From assembly GCA_017937125.1 (NCBI GenBank), contig JAGBEH010000001.1, positions 682,001 to 746,000 on the forward strand: DNA of 64,000 nucleotides. The letters are read 5' to 3'. Below are positions 16,623-26,071 of this stretch, piece after piece. Under the pieces are notes generated by a model, which was given only the letters and a program-made list of their open reading frames with translations, did not search any database and had not been told where the DNA came from. Source of the stretch: Alistipes sp. GTDB lineage: Bacteria > Bacteroidota > Bacteroidia > Bacteroidales > Rikenellaceae. Within the stretch, counting starts at the first letter, position 1, and every line of letters starts with the position of its first letter. The position numbers and the translations under genes are program-made.

Positions 16623-17837
16623 TTACTTGTAAATAAGTATAGAGTTGCCTGTTAGAATCTCGTTCGCCGCTTCCGTAAGCTGTTCGGCGCGCAGGGCGTC
16701 GATTTTGCGGTAGATGTCGGCGAGCGTATCCACCTCGTCGTGCACGAGCAGGCTTTTGCCCAACCCGAGCATATACCCTTCGTTGCCGTCCATCGATATG
16801 GCCATTTGTGCCGTGAACTGTTTCTTTGCCATAGACAGCTGCCGCGAGGTCAAAGGTGTGCTTTGCAGCTTTTTGATCTGCTCGTCTATAAGTTCCAGAC
16901 ACAGATCGGAATTCCCGTTGTCGGAGCTGAAATAGACGGCCACGATGCCGCTGTCGCAGTATGCCGTGTAGTTGGCTTCTATGTTGTATGACAGGCCGTG
17001 CTTCTCGCGGACGACGACGTTCAGCAGCGAGTTCGCGCACGGGCCCCCGAGAATGTTTATCAGCAATGCGAGCGGCAGTCGGCGTTCGTCCATAATGCCG
17101 TATGCGCGGTTGCCTACGATGCAATGCGTCTGGTGTGTGTGCTTTATCACCGTCTTTTCGAAAGGGGTATGCGCGGTCGGCGCGACACGCCCGATTTCGC
17201 GTGTGGAAGCGGGGCGCGATGCGAAATAACATCCTGCTGCGGCTTCGGCGGTTTTAGGGGAGATATTGCCTATCGATGCGAAAACCATTCGGTCGGTAGT
17301 GTGTGTGCGGCGGCGGAACTCCGCGATGCGTCGGGCGTCGAATCGGCCGAGCGACGATTTGCTGCCCAATATGTTGTGCCCCAACTCCGAACCGGCGAAG
17401 AGCATATCTTCGAACGTGTCGTATATCATCTCCGTCGGCGAGTCCTTGTAGGTGTTTATCTCGTCGCAGATAACCTCACGTTCTTTCGCGAGCTCCCTTT
17501 CGGGAAAGGTCGATTCGAACGCCACGTCCGATATGAGTTCCGCAGCTTTTGCGAAATCGCTTTTCAGTACCGTGGCGTGTATGGTGGTATCCTCTTTGGT
17601 CGTGTATGCGTTGAGCTCTCCGCCGAGATTTTCCAGTCTGCAATTCACCTGATAGGCTTTGCGGCGCTGTGTCCCCTTGAAGAAACCGTGCTCGGTGAAG
17701 TGTGCCAATCCGTATTCCGACGGCAATTCGTCGCGACTGCCCGCATTGATGACTAAAGCGCAATGCGCGACGCCGCTTTTCACCTGACGATGAATGCCGC
17801 GAATGCCGTTCGGGAGAGTATAGGTGTAAAATTCCAT
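16623..17837 (-). CDS. M16-family zinc metallopeptidase
   Basis: 404 aa, a processing-peptidase-like protein. The inverted zinc motif HxxEH reads HFTEH near residue 48, and the third zinc ligand glutamate lies in the downstream block EREVICDEINTYKDSP. The N-terminal half is the catalytic M16 domain; the C-terminal half is the inactive M16C domain with the expected VREKHGLSYNIEA block. A single pair of domains means it would work as a dimer of the mitochondrial-processing-peptidase type. The start at 17837 lies 2 bp after the uvrA stop; the longer open frame upstream is a shadow of uvrA. It is probably cytoplasmic, since no signal peptide is visible. Confidence 0.93.
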   Translation of the reverse strand: MEFYTYTLPNGIRGIHRQVKSGVAHCALVINAGSRDELPSEYGLAHFTEHGFFKGTQRRKAYQVNCRLENLGGELNAYTTKEDTTIHATVLKSDFAKAAELISDVAFESTFPERELAKEREVICDEINTYKDSPTEMIYDTFEDMLFAGSELGHNILGSKSSLGRFDARRIAEFRRRTHTTDRMVFASIGNISPKTAEAAAGCYFASRPASTREIGRVAPTAHTPFEKTVIKHTHQTHCIVGNRAYGIMDERRLPLALLINILGGPCANSLLNVVVREKHGLSYNIEANYTAYCDSGIVAVYFSSDNGNSDLCLELIDEQIKKLQSTPLTSRQLSMAKKQFTAQMAISMDGNEGYMLGLGKSLLVHDEVDTLADIYRKIDALRAEQLTEAANEILTGNSILIYK

Positions 17838-17839
17838 TT

Positions 17840-20629
17840 TCAGTTCTTCATTTTGGATTTGAGAAAACGTCCCGTGTAGCTCTCTTTGCAGTCGGTCAGC
17901 CGTGCGGGGGTGCCTTCGAAAACGAGATGCCCGCCTTCGTCGCCCGCTTCCGCTCCCAGATCGATAACGTAGTCCGCGCATTTGATAACATCCGTGTTGT
18001 GCTCTACGACCACTATGGTGTGGCCGTTGTCTATCAGGGCGTTGAATGCCGCGAGCAACTTGTTTATGTCGTGGAAGTGCAGGCCTGTCGTCGGTTCGTC
18101 GAAGATGAACATCATGCTACCCGAATTGCCGTCCTTGGACAGGTACGAAGCGAGTTTCACGCGCTGGCTCTCCCCTCCAGACAGCGTGGACGACGATTGC
18201 CCGAGTTTGACGTATCCCAATCCTACGCTGCGCAGCGGTTGCAGCCGTTCGACTATCCGTCGGCAAGTGGCGTTTTTGACATCTTCGCCGAAGAACTCTA
18301 TCGCTTCATCGACGCTCATTTCGAGTACGTCGTAGATATTCTTATCTCGATACCTGACCTCGAGTATTTCGTCCTTGAACCTTTTGCCGCCGCAAGCATC
18401 GCATACCAGTTCGACGTCGGCCATAAATTGCATACTTACCTTTATGACACCCTCTCCCTGACACTCCTCGCAACGACCTCCCGCCATATTGAACGAGAAA
18501 CTTGCGGGTTGCAGTCCCGTGTGTACGGCGTACGGTTGTTCGGCGAACAGTTTGCGTATCTCGTCGTATGCCTTGATATATGTTACGGGGTTGGAGCGCG
18601 TCGATTTGCCGATAGGGTTCTGGTCTACCATCTCCACCGCTTTCAACAGGCTTATGTCGCCGTCTATGCGGTCGAAATCCCCTGGTTTGTCGCCCGCGTC
18701 GAGCAGGAGCCGTCGCAGCGCGGGATATAATATGCCCTTGACGAGCGATGATTTGCCGCTGCCGCTTACACCCGTTACGCAGGTCATCACCCCCAGAGGT
18801 ATCCTGACGTCTATGTTTTTCAGATTGTTCTCGCGTGCCCCCCGTACCGTGATGCTGCCGTTGCTACCGCGGGGCGATTTCGGAACGGCTATCGCCCGTC
18901 TTCCCGTCAGATAATCGGCCGTGAGGCTGTTCGGGGATTCGAGCAGTTGCGGGAACGTGCCGCTGAAGACTACCTTGCCGCCGTTGCAACCCGCTTCGGG
19001 GCCTATGTCCACGATGTAATCTGCCGCTCGGATGATCTCCTCTTCGTGTTCGACCACTATTATCGTGTTGCCCAAATCGCGCAACTGCTTGAGCACCTTT
19101 ATCAATCGTTCGGTATCGCGGGGATGCAGGCCGATGCTCGGCTCGTCGAGAATATAGAGCGAACCCGTCAGGTTGCTGCCGAGAGAGGTGGAGAGGTTGA
19201 TGCGCTGGCTTTCGCCGCCCGAAAGGGTCGAGGAGAGACGGTCGAGCGTAAGGTAACCCAACCCCACGTCGCTCAAATATTGCAGCCTGTTACGTATTTC
19301 GACGAGGATGCGGCCTGCCGTTTGGGTGTCGTGGTCGTCCAATTCCAGCCCGTTGAAGAAATCGAGCAGTGCATCCGCCGACATACGTACGAGGTCTGCG
19401 ATGTTTTTGCCGCCCACTTTGACGTACAGCGCTTCTTTGCGCAGGCGGCTTCCGCCGCACTCGGGACATATCGTCTTGCCCGTATAGCGGGCTTTCATTA
19501 CGCGGAACTGGATTTTATGGCGTTCCTTGTCTATGTATTCGAAAAATTCGTTCAATCCGTGGAAAAACTCGTTCCCGCACCACAACAGGCGCCTTTGTTC
19601 CGCCGTAAGTTCGTGGAACGGCGCGTGTATCGGGAAATCGAACTTGTACGCATTGGCGACCAGCTGGTCTCTCCACCATTTCATAGTGTCGCCGCGCCAG
19701 CAGGCTATGGCATTGTCGTAGATGCTGCGGCTTTTGTCGGGAACCACGAGGTCTTCGTCTATGCCTACTATTTTCCCGTAGCCTTCGCATTTGGGACAGG
19801 CGCCTAAAGGATTGTTGAAACTGAACAGATATTCGTTCGGCCGTTCGAATTCTATGCCGTCGGCTTCGAAACGCGATGAAAACTCCTCGTTTCCGCTCTC
19901 CGTTATCACGTTGCACACCCCGTTGCCGTAGCTGAAAGCGCGGGCTATGGCATCGCGCAGGCGCGAGGCCGTATCGTCGTCATCGGAGACCTTTATGCGG
20001 TTGAGGATGACGTATATGTCCTCGGCGGTCGTTTCGAGTGTCACGGTCGGCAGGAAATCCTCTATCAGAACCGCTTTCCCGTCTGCGTAAAGGCGCTGGA
20101 TGCCGTCTCCCGCGAGCGACAGCAGTTGCTCTATTATGCCTTGGCCGCCGTCGAGAATGAGCGGGGCGGCAATCATCACGCGCGTGCCGTTCGGCAGCGC
20201 CAGTACGTAATCGGCTATGTCGTCTACGTCGCAGCATTTCACTTCGCGTCCCGATATCGGCGAGAATGTCTTGCCTATGCGGGCGTACAGCAATTTCAGA
20301 TAGTCGTATATTTCAGTCGTCGTGCCGACCGTAGAACGCGGGTTGCGGGTATTTACTTTCTGCTCGATGGCTATCGCGGGGGCTATTCCCGAGATGAGAT
20401 CCACGTCGGGTTTGTTTATGCGGCCGAGGAACTGGCGGGCGTATGCCGACAGGCTCTCCACATAGCGGCGCTGCCCTTCGGCGAAAATGGTGTCGAACGC
20501 CAGCGTGGATTTGCCCGAACCCGACAGTCCCGTTATGACGACGAGGGCATTGTGCGGTATGTCGAGGTCTATGTTTTTGAGATTGTGAACTCTCGCTCCG
20601 TGTATGCGTATGTATTTGTCCTTATTCAT
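17840..20629 (-). CDS. uvrA: Excinuclease ABC subunit A
   Basis: 929 aa, full length. UvrA is the damage-sensing ATPase of nucleotide excision repair, working with UvrB. Two ABC ATPase modules are present: first Walker A GLSGSGKSTL near residue 34, second GVSGSGKSSL near residue 620. Both signature sequences read LSGGESQRI/V. Zinc-finger cysteine sets occur in the UvrB-binding insertion (CPKCEGYGK region), near CPECGGSRL, and in the GGRCEECQGEG/CDACGGKRF pair. It overlaps yigZ by 8 bp and is followed after 2 bp by the M16 gene, so it is inside an operon. Confidence 0.98.
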   Translation of the reverse strand: MNKDKYIRIHGARVHNLKNIDLDIPHNALVVITGLSGSGKSTLAFDTIFAEGQRRYVESLSAYARQFLGRINKPDVDLISGIAPAIAIEQKVNTRNPRSTVGTTTEIYDYLKLLYARIGKTFSPISGREVKCCDVDDIADYVLALPNGTRVMIAAPLILDGGQGIIEQLLSLAGDGIQRLYADGKAVLIEDFLPTVTLETTAEDIYVILNRIKVSDDDDTASRLRDAIARAFSYGNGVCNVITESGNEEFSSRFEADGIEFERPNEYLFSFNNPLGACPKCEGYGKIVGIDEDLVVPDKSRSIYDNAIACWRGDTMKWWRDQLVANAYKFDFPIHAPFHELTAEQRRLLWCGNEFFHGLNEFFEYIDKERHKIQFRVMKARYTGKTICPECGGSRLRKEALYVKVGGKNIADLVRMSADALLDFFNGLELDDHDTQTAGRILVEIRNRLQYLSDVGLGYLTLDRLSSTLSGGESQRINLSTSLGSNLTGSLYILDEPSIGLHPRDTERLIKVLKQLRDLGNTIIVVEHEEEIIRAADYIVDIGPEAGCNGGKVVFSGTFPQLLESPNSLTADYLTGRRAIAVPKSPRGSNGSITVRGARENNLKNIDVRIPLGVMTCVTGVSGSGKSSLVKGILYPALRRLLLDAGDKPGDFDRIDGDISLLKAVEMVDQNPIGKSTRSNPVTYIKAYDEIRKLFAEQPYAVHTGLQPASFSFNMAGGRCEECQGEGVIKVSMQFMADVELVCDACGGKRFKDEILEVRYRDKNIYDVLEMSVDEAIEFFGEDVKNATCRRIVERLQPLRSVGLGYVKLGQSSSTLSGGESQRVKLASYLSKDGNSGSMMFIFDEPTTGLHFHDINKLLAAFNALIDNGHTIVVVEHNTDVIKCADYVIDLGAEAGDEGGHLVFEGTPARLTDCKESYTGRFLKSKMKN

Positions 20630-21227
20630 TCTCTTCGATCGTAATGCCGCTGACCTTTTGCAGTTTGCCGCGCAGGCTTTCGGCTTTTCCCGCGCGTATG
20701 GAGAGCGTCATTGAACATACGTTGTCGAACCGTTGTTCGCAAATATTCGGCTCCATCTCTTTGACTATGCGCATAACGTCGTTCATAACGACATATGGAA
20801 AGCGTATGGCTATGGAGATGTCGGTCGTGCGTTCTACTATATTGCCTGCTTCGAGTGCCGCTCGTGCGGCCTCCTTGTAAGCCGTTATCAGTCCCGATAC
20901 TCCCAATTTGGTGCCGCCGAAATACCTGACCACCGCTATCAGGCAGTATGTCACCCCGTGCGACAGCAGTTGTCCGAGTATCGGTTTTCCCGCCGTACCC
21001 GAAGGCTCGCCGTCGTCGTTGGATCTGAAATTTTCGCCGTGTGCACCGAGCCGCCAAGCATAGCAGTGATGCGTGGCATCGTAATACTGTTTTTTTAGGC
21101 TGTTGAGGATGTCGCGTATCTCTTCTTCGGAGCGCACGGGATATGCATAAGCGAGAAATTTACTGCTTTTCTCCTTATATACGGCCCCGCATTCGGCTTC
21201 GATGGTCAGATAACGATCGTCTTCCAC
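20622..21227 (-). CDS. yigZ: YigZ/IMPACT-family protein
   Basis: 201 aa. N-terminal UPF0029/IMPACT domain with its hallmark blocks: KSSKFLAYAYPV, DATHHCYAWRLG, NDDGEPSGTAGKPIL and VRYFGGTKLGVSGLI. The C-terminal part is the small DUF1949 ferredoxin-like domain. The role is not fully settled; relatives bind nucleic acid or ribosomes and have been linked to translation control. Starts 4 bp after the lepB stop and overlaps uvrA. Confidence 0.93.
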   Translation of the reverse strand: MEDDRYLTIEAECGAVYKEKSSKFLAYAYPVRSEEEIRDILNSLKKQYYDATHHCYAWRLGAHGENFRSNDDGEPSGTAGKPILGQLLSHGVTYCLIAVVRYFGGTKLGVSGLITAYKEAARAALEAGNIVERTTDISIAIRFPYVVMNDVMRIVKEMEPNICEQRFDNVCSMTLSIRAGKAESLRGKLQKVSGITIEENE

Positions 21228-21231
21228 CCTG

Positions 21232-22581
21232 CTATCTCACTTTTTTGAACAGTCGGCTCCAGCGTATGCCTTCGCCGTTCTCCTTGTCGCGCGAAAACCA
21301 TATGAACGATGCCTTGCCTACGATGTGGTCCTCGGGTACGAATCCCCAGAAGCGCGAATCTGCCGAATTGTGGCGGTTGTCGCCCATCATCCAGTAATAG
21401 TTCATCGCGAACGTATAGGTGTCGGCAGGCTCGCCGTCTATATATACGGTGTCGCCCTCGGTGCGCAGTTCGTGCCCCTCGTATGCGGTTATGATGCGTT
21501 CGTACAACGGCAGATTCTCTATGGACAGCTTTACCGTCGCCCCTTTGGCGGGAATCCATATCGGCCCGAAGTTGTCCTGCGTCCATTCGTAATCCTTGCT
21601 GTGGGGGAATACGTCCGTATTCGGCGTTTGCGCATCGTATTTCGTTACGCTTATCACGTTCGGCATTGCGCGAACCTTCTCGGCTGCCGCATCGGTGAGC
21701 GTCATATAATAATACGAACCGCTGCCGCTCCATTCCGTAATGCCGAGGTTGTCCATAGCGTATTTGGTGACGGGAGATGCCGATTGCACGAAATATATGT
21801 ATTGCTTTTGCGGCAGCTCGATCTGTCTTTCGCCGTTGATGAAGACCTCGGTGCCGACGATACGCAACGTGTCGCCTGGTACGGCGACGCAACGCTTGAT
21901 ATAATGTTCGCGTTTGTCTGCGGGTCTGGCGATTACCGTATAGTCGCGGTTCAGCCGTTTGCGCCCCGCATCTTCGCCGAATCGCTCCTGATAGTCGCGC
22001 AGTACGTCATAATAGGTAACGGCCTGATTCTCGAGCAGAACCGTGTCTCCTGCGGGAAAGTTGAATACGACCACGTCATTGCGTTCGATGTCGCGGAACC
22101 CTTTCAATCGGTGATACGGCCATTTTATACACTCCGAGAATGATTTCTTGGTTTGCGATAACGGCATCGTATGGTGGACGAACGGGAACGACACCGGTGT
22201 GTTCGGCACGCGCGGGCCGTATGTCACTTTGCTGACATACAGATAGTCGCCGATAAGCAGAGTCTTCTCCATGGACGACGTCGGGATGACGTAGAGCTGA
22301 AATACGAACAGGTGTATTAGCGTAGCCACTACCGTTGCGAATACGATTGCGTTTACCCATTCGTATATCGAATTGTAGGTTTTGCTGCGTTTGCGAAGGT
22401 CGTCGTTGTGGTGCCATACGTAGCGGTAGAAGAATTTGGTTATGTATGCGTCGAATATTATCGGCAATCCGAACAACATCCATAAATTGCCTGTCCAGAC
22501 TACGGCCAGAAGTATATACAGCAGGCTCATCGAGATGAACCCCACCCATTTGTTTCCGAAAAAGGCTTTCAGCTTGTTCAT
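21232..22581 (-). CDS. lepB: Signal peptidase I (long Bacteroidetes form)
   Basis: 449 aa inner-membrane serine protease that removes signal peptides from exported proteins. Two or three hydrophobic segments (about 13-45 and 75-98) precede the catalytic domain. The nucleophile is Ser103 in IPTSSMEKTL, the general base Lys229 in YIKRCVAVPGD. Box E is conserved as MMGDNRHNSADSR. Compared with the 320-residue E. coli enzyme there is a roughly 120-residue insertion between the catalytic Lys and box E, as in other Bacteroidetes enzymes. It lies 9 bp after dapB. Confidence 0.95.
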   Translation of the reverse strand: MNKLKAFFGNKWVGFISMSLLYILLAVVWTGNLWMLFGLPIIFDAYITKFFYRYVWHHNDDLRKRSKTYNSIYEWVNAIVFATVVATLIHLFVFQLYVIPTSSMEKTLLIGDYLYVSKVTYGPRVPNTPVSFPFVHHTMPLSQTKKSFSECIKWPYHRLKGFRDIERNDVVVFNFPAGDTVLLENQAVTYYDVLRDYQERFGEDAGRKRLNRDYTVIARPADKREHYIKRCVAVPGDTLRIVGTEVFINGERQIELPQKQYIYFVQSASPVTKYAMDNLGITEWSGSGSYYYMTLTDAAAEKVRAMPNVISVTKYDAQTPNTDVFPHSKDYEWTQDNFGPIWIPAKGATVKLSIENLPLYERIITAYEGHELRTEGDTVYIDGEPADTYTFAMNYYWMMGDNRHNSADSRFWGFVPEDHIVGKASFIWFSRDKENGEGIRWSRLFKKVR

Positions 22582-22590
22582 TGTCCAGTT

Positions 22591-23304
22591 TTATTTTAAG
22601 AGGTCGTCCATAGAGTATGCACCTTTTTTGCCATAGAGGAATTCTGCGGCGGCAACGGCTCCGAATGCTAACGTACGACGGTTTTTTATAGTATGTTTCA
22701 ATTCGAGAATATCGTCTTCGGATTCATATGTCACGGTGTGTATCCCCGGAACCATACCTTCCCGAACGGAGGTTATCGCTATTTCGTCGCTCGGTGCGGT
22801 TTGCCGGTTAATCCAACCGCTCTTTCGGTCGAGACGGGCTATGATGTCGTCGGCGAGGGTTATGGCCGTTCCGCTCGGGGCGTCCTTCTTCTGTATGTGG
22901 TGCACCTCTTCGATGCGGACGTCGTATTGCGGCAGCGTATTCATTATCTCCGCCAGACGGCGGTTGAGGCGGAACATCAGGTTTACCCCCAGCGAGTAGT
23001 TCGATGCGTAAAACATCGCACCTCCGACTTGCGCGCAATATTCCTGCAACTCGCCGAGCCTGTCCGTCCAGCCCGTGGTGCCGCTGACTATTGCCGTACC
23101 GTTGTCGAGACAAAGTTTTATGTTGTCGTATGCCGTTGCGGGCGTAGTGAATTCTATCGCCACATCTATGCCGGCAAGGTTGTCGGCATTCAGATCGGCC
23201 GCATTGTCGGCATCGATGATCAATCCGATCGAATGGTCTCTTTCGAGGAGAATCTTTTCGATCTCCCTGCCCATTTTCCCGTATCCTATTATCGCAGTTG
23301 TCAT
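22591..23304 (-). CDS. dapB: 4-hydroxy-tetrahydrodipicolinate reductase
   Basis: 237 aa. Reduces hydroxy-tetrahydrodipicolinate with NAD(P)H in the lysine/diaminopimelate pathway, supplying peptidoglycan. N-terminal Rossmann motif GYGKMGREIEK, the FTTPATAYDN block, the GTTGWTDRL segment and the substrate-binding motif HHIQKKDAPSGTA are present. The start has a near-consensus promoter 28-60 nt upstream (minus strand), making this the first gene of a six-gene operon ending with the O-methyltransferase. Confidence 0.96.
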   Translation of the reverse strand: MTTAIIGYGKMGREIEKILLERDHSIGLIIDADNAADLNADNLAGIDVAIEFTTPATAYDNIKLCLDNGTAIVSGTTGWTDRLGELQEYCAQVGGAMFYASNYSLGVNLMFRLNRRLAEIMNTLPQYDVRIEEVHHIQKKDAPSGTAITLADDIIARLDRKSGWINRQTAPSDEIAITSVREGMVPGIHTVTYESEDDILELKHTIKNRRTLAFGAVAAAEFLYGKKGAYSMDDLLK

Positions 23305-23332
23305 AGTCGTTTATTCACGGTTTGTCGAAATG

Positions 23333-23363
23333 CAAAGATAGCATAACCCGCGCGAAGAACAAA
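23333..23363 (-). promoter_or_regulatory. Promoter of the dapB operon
   Basis: On the minus strand TTTG (complement of 23360-23363), a 19-nt spacer and TATCTTTG (complement of 23333-23340), a full match to the Bacteroidetes consensus. It is divergent from the truA promoter. Confidence 0.8.
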
Positions 23364-23420
23364 ATTTTCATAACCTTCTTGTCGATTGCGGGCGTGCCGA
23401 CGGCGCTTTTTCCCGCCGAT

Positions 23421-23452
23421 TTTGAATAGTCGGGTGAAAATTCATATCTTTA
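23421..23452 (+). promoter_or_regulatory. Promoter of truA
   Basis: TTTG at 23421-23424, a 20-nt spacer and TATCTTTA at 23445-23452. The -7 element ends only 8 bp before the truA ATG (23461), so the mRNA would have almost no leader. Confidence 0.65.
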
Positions 23453-23460
23453 CGCTCGTT

Positions 23461-24219
23461 ATGAGATATTTTTTGGAGTTGAGATACGACGGCGGTGCGT
23501 ATTGCGGCTGGCAGCGCCAGAACGATGTCCCGTCGGTGCAGCGGACGATAGAGCGGGCGCTGTCCACCCTGTTGCGCTCCGAGACGGAGACTGTCGGTGC
23601 GGGGCGTACCGACACGGGGGTCAATGCCTCGTATTACGTTGCGCATTTCGATGCGGAGCGGCCGATAGAGGATTGTGCAAGGCTCGTCTACAAACTCAAT
23701 CTCATATTGCCGCCCGACATAGGCGTTATGGCGGTTTCGCCCGTGGCGGATGATGCGCATGCGCGTTTCGATGCCGTCAGACGCGAGTATCGCTATTATG
23801 TCGAGCAGTGCAAGAACCCGTTTACGCGCGGCGGCAGCTGGCAGTATTACGTACCGCTCGATGTCGATGCGATGAACCGTGCGGCTGAACGTCTGCTGCA
23901 CTATGACGATTTCACGTCGTTCGCCAAGCTTAACTCGAACAATAAGACCAACATCTGTCATATATATCGCGCCGAGTGGGAGCGCGACGGCGACAGATTG
24001 TGTTTTACGATCTGCGCCGACAGGTTTCTGCGCAATATGGTGCGGGCGATAGTCGGCACATTGGTCGATGTCGGGCGCGGACGTTATTCCGTCGGGGAGT
24101 TCGACGATATTGTCGCCAGCCGCGATTTGTCGCGGTCGAGCGGCGGTGCTCCCGCGCAGGGGCTGTTTCTGAGCGATGTAGTATATCCCGAAGATATTTT
24201 CGAACGCAAGGCGCGGTGA
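23461..24219 (+). CDS. truA: tRNA pseudouridine(38-40) synthase TruA
   Basis: 252 aa. Converts uridines 38-40 of the tRNA anticodon arm to pseudouridine. The catalytic aspartate lies in GAGRTDTGVNA near residue 53. N-terminal LRYDGGAYCGWQRQ and C-terminal FLRNMVRAIVGTLVDVG blocks are typical. The ATG at 23461 aligns with family starts; the frame is open upstream to 23386, but the added residues are unlike TruA and the promoter overlaps them. Confidence 0.96.
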   Translation: MRYFLELRYDGGAYCGWQRQNDVPSVQRTIERALSTLLRSETETVGAGRTDTGVNASYYVAHFDAERPIEDCARLVYKLNLILPPDIGVMAVSPVADDAHARFDAVRREYRYYVEQCKNPFTRGGSWQYYVPLDVDAMNRAAERLLHYDDFTSFAKLNSNNKTNICHIYRAEWERDGDRLCFTICADRFLRNMVRAIVGTLVDVGRGRYSVGEFDDIVASRDLSRSSGGAPAQGLFLSDVVYPEDIFERKAR

Positions 24220-24370
24220 ACGGCGCTTCTGCGGCGGGCGTCTTCCGATATCTGTTCCCTTAGAGCCGTATGCCGTTTTGTTCATCGGGGTTTTTCCGCC
24301 GCGGCCGTCCGATTGCCGTATCGTGGGAGTGGAAAACGGCGCCTGTATCGAAGAAAAAACGCCGAACATG

Positions 24371-24400
24371 TTGTGTATATTGATTTTATAATTATATTTG
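24371..24400 (+). promoter_or_regulatory. Promoter of the 24488 membrane cluster
   Basis: TTG at 24371-24373, a 19-nt spacer and TATATTTG at 24393-24400. The leader to the ATG at 24488 would be about 80 nt. The rest of the gap after truA shows nothing else. Confidence 0.65.
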
Positions 24401-24487
24401 CAAAACTTTGTTTCCTTGTGAAACGATGCGGAGAAAGTCGATTCGCCGAAAAGGAGGTAGACGCAAGCTAATAACCCAATTAAATTT

Positions 24488-24928
24488 ATGGCAAACTTGA
24501 AATCAGGGATCATTCTGAATCCCGGTGAGAATCTCGTAATGGAACTCGAAGCCGAATTATGGTCGGCCAGTGCCAATCCTATCGCTAAATTTTTTGGCAG
24601 CATTCGCAAATTTATCGCGTTCCTGTTAGGTAATAAGGCTGAAGGGTATCTGGTAATCACCGACAAACGTGTTGTCGAAATCATCCAGTACAAGGCTCTG
24701 TGGGTGCTCAATGCAGGCAAAAATGTCCGCTATCTGCTCCCCGCCAGCGTAAAAGAGATCGGCTATACGAAGGAAGGAACCTGCTTCGGCTGCTTCTGCC
24801 AGTCGTATAACCTCTATTACGAAGCGTTCACGCAGCGTACTTCCATCCTGCTGGCCGATGTTACGGACGAGTCCGAAGCCCAGAAAGTAGTCGATAGTTT
24901 CTATAAGGCTATCAGCTCGGCGCAGTAA
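24488..24928 (+). CDS. PH-like domain protein of unknown role
   Basis: 146 aa. I do not recognise a named family with certainty. The middle part, EGYLVITDKRVVEIIQY, followed by alternating short strands, resembles bacterial PH (bPH) domains, in which a G-x-L-x-x-T-x-x-R turn is typical. A short hydrophobic stretch (about 35-47) could be a membrane-contact helix. A Cys-rich patch, TCFGCFCQSYN, lies near residue 98. It has its own promoter and is followed after 3 bp by two small membrane-protein genes, so it probably works at the membrane with them. Confidence 0.6.
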   Translation: MANLKSGIILNPGENLVMELEAELWSASANPIAKFFGSIRKFIAFLLGNKAEGYLVITDKRVVEIIQYKALWVLNAGKNVRYLLPASVKEIGYTKEGTCFGCFCQSYNLYYEAFTQRTSILLADVTDESEAQKVVDSFYKAISSAQ

Positions 24929-24931
24929 ATA

Positions 24932-25384
24932 ATGGATTGCGATGCGATGAACCGAAAACAGACCGTCGCGACACTGCCGAGATTCATCTATCTCAACGGT
25001 TATGCGTTTCTCCTGCTGTTTATGGGGGCGTGTGCCGTTGCCGTGCCGTTGTTTTCGGTCTGCAAATGGTTCGTCATTCCGCAGGTCATTCTGCTTGCCA
25101 TATGTTGGAAAGGTGCGTTCACGATTTTCAGGTCGTGGGGCGACAAACAGCGCAAGTATTCGCTGTTGATGCAGCGAAATGCTGCGGGGCTGCGTCCCGA
25201 CACCTTTACCGAGTTTATGCAGGCTCCCTGCGGGCGGTTGCTCGTAAAGGTTGTGCTCGAAGATTTGGATATGTCGGATCGGTATTCCGAACTGCAATAT
25301 CTGCGTCAATCGTTTCGGCACAACCTTAAAAGCGGCTGCAAATCGAAAAAAACGGTTATTTACTACCCCGAAGAACGGCTATGA
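24932..25384 (+). CDS. Small membrane protein, unknown
   Basis: 150 aa with two adjacent hydrophobic segments (about 22-40 and 45-62) forming a hairpin, then a basic cytoplasmic-like tail of 85 residues with several Cys. No family recognised. The start could be the ATG at 24932 or the in-frame ATG at 24947. Its stop overlaps the start of the next gene by 4 bp (ATGA), showing translational coupling within the three-gene cluster 24488-26046. Confidence 0.6.
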   Translation: MDCDAMNRKQTVATLPRFIYLNGYAFLLLFMGACAVAVPLFSVCKWFVIPQVILLAICWKGAFTIFRSWGDKQRKYSLLMQRNAAGLRPDTFTEFMQAPCGRLLVKVVLEDLDMSDRYSELQYLRQSFRHNLKSGCKSKKTVIYYPEERL

Positions 25385-26046
25385 GTACGATACTCATTAT
25401 TCTTTGCGCATTGATGATGGCGGGGGCAGGTGCGGCGGTCGTCCGGCTCGCTCTCGTATATCTGGTTTCGCGGCGTCATAAGGTATTGATAATTGCGGGG
25501 GCGGTTATAGCGGTCGTGTTGTTCGAGGTGCTTTTCCTGTCCGCGGCGGCGCTGCCTCGCAAGGTAAACGGTTTGCTGAATGATGCCGTGCGGGATGTCG
25601 TATTGCACCTCGAGGAGGTTTCTCCCGGTGCTACGACCGAAGAACTCGGTATCGAGGATATCAAAACCCTGGTCTCGGCCGCGAAGGATTTCTCTTCGTT
25701 TTCCGATATGGACGACGAGACGGGTTTTGTGGTGCGTATGATATACGAAAGCATCGTCGGCGACAGAATCCATAGTCTGTGCGAGAACGTGGAGGCTGAA
25801 GTCGCCCTTTTCGAGCAGACGGGTACGACGCCTACAGTATGCAACATACTCGATTATACCGTACATCGTGCCGACGACCCGATACGCAGGGCGGCGAAAA
25901 TTCTGGAAACCGTTATTCTGGTAATCGCGTTTATCTGTTTCGTCGTTTTGGGAGCGCTCATCTGGGCCATACGCAACGATTTCTTCTCCTCCGAAAGCAA
26001 GATTATCTACGGTGAAGATATTTCGGAGCGAAATTCGGAGGAGTAA
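25381..26046 (+). CDS. Membrane protein with large loop, unknown
   Basis: 221 aa. Two N-terminal hydrophobic segments (about 3-28 and 36-56) and one near residues 175-200 flank an acidic loop of about 115 residues; the C-terminal tail is acidic. No family recognised. The topology suggests a periplasmic loop carrying the variable part. Last gene of the cluster, followed by a strong bidirectional terminator. Confidence 0.6.
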   Translation: MSTILIILCALMMAGAGAAVVRLALVYLVSRRHKVLIIAGAVIAVVLFEVLFLSAAALPRKVNGLLNDAVRDVVLHLEEVSPGATTEELGIEDIKTLVSAAKDFSSFSDMDDETGFVVRMIYESIVGDRIHSLCENVEAEVALFEQTGTTPTVCNILDYTVHRADDPIRRAAKILETVILVIAFICFVVLGALIWAIRNDFFSSESKIIYGEDISERNSEE

Positions 26047-26071
26047 ATCTTTCGGTACGGATTTACGATGA

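Noticed and set aside
23368-24720. 450-residue open frame on minus opposite truA and the PH-like gene
   Set aside because: Antisense shadow crossing an intergenic region with promoters.
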